A DNA stretch of 7,700 nt from Asaia bogorensis. GTDB lineage: Bacteria > Pseudomonadota > Alphaproteobacteria > Acetobacterales > Acetobacteraceae. The notes below the pieces were generated by a model that worked only from the letters and a program-made list of their open reading frames with translations, did not search any database and was not told the origin of the DNA. Positions 7,337 through 7,700 of the stretch are shown piece by piece (the first letter of the stretch is position 1; each line of letters opens with the position of its first letter). Where the stretch lies: positions 1 to 7,700 of the forward strand of contig CAMBXJ010000201.1 in NCBI GenBank assembly GCA_945871455.1, given 5' to 3'. The translations under genes were made by a program, and so were the position numbers.

Positions 7337-7570
7337 GGCGGGATCGGGCCGTTTCCCGGCATGCGAACCTGTTCCAAAACCAGGCGGACATGGGCGGTCT
7401 TTCTGTCGGGCGCGGCTATGGACCCTGCAACAAGGTTGCCCTTGTCGCTGTCCATGCCCACGGCGCCGAACAATCTTGCGTTCACGAGGTTCCGGGCGAC
7501 CAACCCCGTCGATCGACCAGACGAAGTAATGCCAACCGACCGGACCAGTGTCCCATGGCGACAACGGAAG
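7337..7570. other. Non-coding stretch downstream of glcF
   Basis: No convincing gene is visible here. A weak GC hairpin (CGGG-CCGTTT-CCCG, 7345-7358) lies just after the glcF stop but lacks a T tract, so it is at best a poor terminator candidate. On the minus strand, between about 7370 and 7500, one frame reads as fairly protein-like (it includes the segments GAVGMDSDKGNLVAGS and DRKTAHVRLVLEQVR) with moderately GC-rich third positions. It then runs on antisense into glcF without a natural end and begins inside the 7571-7662 repeat. It could be the eroded end of a former gene; I recognise no family. Confidence 0.4.
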
Positions 7571-7662
7571 CTGTCATCGCGAGCGTCGCGAAGCAATCCA
7601 GGGCATCCAACAGATCGATCGTGCCAGGCCCTTGGATTGCTTCGCCGCGCTCGCAATGACAG
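7571..7662. repeat. ~92-bp hairpin repeat with GCGAAGCAATCCA core
   Basis: The left arm (7571-7603) begins CTGTCATCGCGAGCG and continues to GCGAAGCAATCCAGGG. The right arm (7629-7662) is its reverse complement apart from three substitutions and one extra base. The 25-base loop (7604-7628) contains the palindrome GATCGATC (7613-7620). From memory, palindromes with a GCGAAGCAATCCA and CGCTCGCAATGACAG pattern are dispersed in intergenic regions of many bacterial genomes, including alphaproteobacteria. I therefore read this as one copy of a REP-like or miniature mobile repeat. It is unrelated in sequence to the palindrome at 3-219. A role as an mRNA 3' end for glcEF is possible but unproven. Confidence 0.85.
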
Positions 7663-7700
7663 CGGCCAGCCGCAGGTCATTGGGTATGGCGGTTGGTAGA

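Noticed and set aside
7345..7360. Strong intrinsic terminator after glcF
   Set aside because: The stem is only 4-6 bp depending on pairing, with no T run after it.

Overview
The window is GC-rich DNA that reads as chromosomal sequence from an alphaproteobacterium, probably of the Rhodospirillales/Acetobacteraceae type. That placement is an inference from three things: GC-rich third codon positions, the character of the glycolate oxidase subunits, and repeats built on a GGGGCTTTGCCCC core. No rRNA or marker gene is present to confirm it.

Layout, left to right. Positions 3-219 hold a nested, nearly perfect inverted repeat of about 217 bp; its central 46-bp arms match without a single mismatch. 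Ten bases further on is the stop codon of a very large minus-strand gene (230-4405, 1391 aa). It encodes a bacterial SNF2-family ATPase with a complete helicase core at the C-terminus and about 800 residues of mostly unassigned N-terminal sequence. A roughly 400-bp divergent intergenic region (4406-4804) holds an inverted repeat and three tandem 14-bp repeats. Two plus-strand genes follow, six bases apart: glcE (4805-6004), the FAD-binding subunit of glycolate oxidase, and glcF (6011-7336), its iron-sulphur subunit. The last 364 bases contain no convincing gene but carry a second, unrelated hairpin repeat (7571-7662) of the GCGAAGCAATCCA type.

How the genes work together. GlcE and GlcF are expected to join a GlcD subunit in the membrane-associated complex that oxidises glycolate to glyoxylate and passes electrons to the quinone pool. 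GlcD is not in the window: the gene upstream of glcE is the divergent SNF2 gene, so glcD must lie downstream of the window, elsewhere in the genome, or be replaced. The SNF2 protein has no evident functional link to glycolate metabolism. The two transcription units share only the intergenic region.

I found no CRISPR array, tRNA, rRNA, intact transposase, phage gene or recognisable defence cassette. The strongest unusual signals are the long palindrome at the left edge, the large uncharacterised N-terminus of the SNF2 protein, the glcEF pair without glcD, and the tandem repeats upstream of glcE.
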